From positions 1 through 6,079 of the forward strand of contig JAJFMS010000244.1 in assembly GCA_020696885.1 (NCBI GenBank): a stretch of DNA of 6,079 nucleotides. The letters are read 5' to 3'. Shown piece after piece: positions 4,943 to 6,079 of this stretch; within the stretch, counting starts at the first letter, position 1; every line of letters begins with the position of its first letter. The translations under genes and the position numbers were made by a program. Origin of the DNA: Armatimonadota bacterium (GTDB lineage Bacteria; Armatimonadota; SYMT01). The notes under the pieces are model-generated. The model saw only the letters and a program-made list of their open reading frames with translations. It did not search any database and was not told the origin of the DNA.

Positions 4943-5422
4943 ATGCGGCATCGCGTTCAAGGACGGAAGCTGGGTTTGCCGTCGGACCAGAGAATGGCCC
5001 TGTTGAAGGGTCTGGTGCGGCAGCTCCTGGCGCATAATTCGATCGTAACCACGGAGACCCGCGCGAAGGAAGTGCGCCGGCTCGCCGAGCGGCTTATCAC
5101 CCTCGGACGGGAAGACACGCTCGCCAATCGCCGGTTGAGCATGAAGTACCTCTCGACGCACACCCCGGTGCGCCGCGTTCGCAAGCCCGAAGGCTACAAC
5201 GCGCTGCATCCGAACGACAAGGCGCGAGTCACCGAGAAGCTGAAGAACAAGAAGCCAGAGCGCACGGGCGTGAGCACCAGCGACTTCGTGAATCGGCTCT
5301 TCGTGGACATCTCGCCGCGGTTCAAGGATCGTCCGGGCGGTTACACTCGGATGTTCAAGCTCGGGTTCCGTCGGGGGGATGCGGCTCCGCTGGTGAAGCT
5401 GGAGCTGGCGCTCGAGGATTAG
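4943..5422 (+). CDS. rplQ: 50S ribosomal protein L17 with a central insertion
   Basis: L17 binds 23S rRNA near the peptide exit tunnel opening. The N-terminal half is canonical: MRHRVQGRKLG at 1-11, RMALLKGLVRQLLAH at 17-31 and TTETRAKEVRRLAERLITLG at 36-55. So is the C-terminal part: LFVDISPRFKDRPGGYTRMFKLGFRRGDAAPL at about 119-150. The protein has 159 residues, against roughly 115-130 in most bacteria. The excess is one block at about residues 71-113, rich in Arg, Lys and Pro, between the YL that ends helix 3 and the DFVNRLF helix. The flanks stay in one frame, so this is an in-frame insertion and not a frameshift. The start lies 8 nt after rpoA. The nearest purine-rich site is GAGGA inside the rpoA end (4926-4930), so translation is probably coupled. 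Confidence 0.96.
   Translation: MRHRVQGRKLGLPSDQRMALLKGLVRQLLAHNSIVTTETRAKEVRRLAERLITLGREDTLANRRLSMKYLSTHTPVRRVRKPEGYNALHPNDKARVTEKLKNKKPERTGVSTSDFVNRLFVDISPRFKDRPGGYTRMFKLGFRRGDAAPLVKLELALED
5414..5418 (+). promoter_or_regulatory. Ribosome binding site of truA, inside the rplQ end
   Basis: GAGGA is six bases before the TTG at 5425 and overlaps the last codons of rplQ. It supports a TTG start for truA and coupling of the two genes. Confidence 0.55.
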
Positions 5423-5424
5423 GA

Positions 5425-6079
5425 TTGCGGCGGCTGCGGCTGACGTTGGAGTACGACGGAACAGGGTTCCGCGGATTTCAACGTCAGCCGGGGCAGGTCA
5501 CGGTGCAGGGGGAGCTGGAACGACGGCTATCCCTGATCTGCGGCCATCCGGTGGAACTCACCGGCGCGGGGCGGACTGACGCCGGCGTTCACGCGTTGGG
5601 GCAGGTCGTTCACTTTGACACAACAGGGCGGATCCCGGCAGACGGGGTTTCGCGGGCGGTGAACTCTCTCGGGTCCGAGCTGGTGGTACGGCACGTAGAG
5701 GAGACGACCCCGGCATTCCACGCGCGGTTCAGCGCTGTGCGCCGGACGTATCACTACTACGTGTGCGGCTTTCAGCCGTCGCCGTTCCTGGGCCGGCACG
5801 CCCTCTGCGAGCCACGCCTTCGGGATGACGCGGCGCAGCGGATGGAGCAGGCCCTGCGGCCACTCCTGGGGACCCATGACTTCACCGCGCTGGCAACCGC
5901 GGGGTTTACCGGACCTGCAGTCCGGACGCTCTTCGAGGGCCGGATGCGGGAGCGGGGACGGCTGCTCCGGGTGGAGTTGACCGCGGACGGATTTCTGCGG
6001 AGTATGGTCCGCGTCATCACCGGCTGGCTGGTGGAGATCGGGCGAGGCTGCCGGGAGCCGGAAGCGCTGGGAGAGGCGC
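5425..6079 (+). CDS. truA: tRNA pseudouridine(38-40) synthase TruA, 3' end missing
   Basis: TruA converts uridines 38-40 of the tRNA anticodon arm to pseudouridine. The frame is open from a TTG 2 nt after the rplQ stop to the window edge, giving 218 residues of an expected 250-270. Its N-terminus reads MRRLRLTLEYDGTGFRGFQR, the usual TruA opening with the (W/F)QRQP element. The catalytic motif GAGRTDAGVHA at 47-57 contains the nucleophile Asp52. RRTYHYY at 106-112 provides the conserved active-site tyrosine region. GTHDFTAL at 149-156 and the GFLRSMVRVITGWLVEIGRG segment at 189-208 match the C-terminal half of the fold. The TTG start is chosen from the family N-terminus and the GAGGA site; no ATG or GTG fits. 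The rplQ-truA order is common. Confidence 0.95.
   Translation, partial: MRRLRLTLEYDGTGFRGFQRQPGQVTVQGELERRLSLICGHPVELTGAGRTDAGVHALGQVVHFDTTGRIPADGVSRAVNSLGSELVVRHVEETTPAFHARFSAVRRTYHYYVCGFQPSPFLGRHALCEPRLRDDAAQRMEQALRPLLGTHDFTALATAGFTGPAVRTLFEGRMRERGRLLRVELTADGFLRSMVRVITGWLVEIGRGCREPEALGEA
5437..5490 (+). promoter_or_regulatory. Long inverted repeat at the start of the truA coding region
   Basis: CGGCTGACGTTG (5437-5448, codons 5-8) is the exact reverse complement of CAACGTCAGCCG (5479-5490, codons 19-22). The stem can extend by four further pairs (5449-5452 with 5475-5478, two G-U). A second hairpin closes the loop: CGGAAC (5457-5462) with GTTCCG (5466-5471) around AGG. It begins 12 nt after the TTG start, within the ribosome footprint. 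No T-run follows, so termination is unlikely. Effects on truA translation are inference. Confidence 0.5.

Overview
The window is a stretch of conserved bacterial ribosomal-protein and RNA-polymerase genes (the spc/alpha-operon junction), all read on the + strand. The order is secY (3' end only), adk, map, rpmJ, rpsM, rpsK, rpsD, rpoA, rplQ, truA (5' part only). GC content is high, about 60-65% by eye. Zinc-type L36, zinc-type (Thermus-like) S4 and a zinc-type adenylate kinase lid all occur. The S4 closely resembles the Thermus protein from memory. This content, with rpsD lying next to rpoA, fits a thermophilic or high-GC lineage outside Proteobacteria. Chloroflexota (Thermomicrobia/Sphaerobacter-like) is my best guess, but that is an inference, not a match.

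Layout. 1-57 is the SecY tail. 58-227 is a gap with a strong hairpin. 228-1683 is adk and map, separated by 7 nt. 1684-1923 is a 240-nt gap where infA often sits; no infA is found there, but there is a good promoter candidate. 1924-2040 is rpmJ, only 38 codons. 2041-2147 is a gap built from heptamer repeats in inverted orientation. 2148-2921 is rpsM and rpsK, 3 nt apart. 2922-3125 is a 204-nt structured gap before rpsD (3126-3752). 3753-3935 is a 183-nt gap with a large composite hairpin before rpoA (3936-4934). rplQ (4943-5422) and truA (5425 to the window end) follow almost without spacing.

Together the genes supply parts of the 30S subunit (S13, S11, S4), the 50S subunit (L36, L17), the RNA polymerase alpha subunit, the protein-export channel (SecY), nascent-chain N-terminal processing (MAP), adenylate balance (Adk) and tRNA pseudouridylation (TruA). 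The genes are ordinary. The unusual parts are the long, structured gaps in what is often a compact operon, a roughly 40-residue basic insertion in L17, and a 12-bp perfect inverted repeat just inside truA. I found no mobile element, CRISPR array, tRNA or rRNA gene and no convincing new multigene system.
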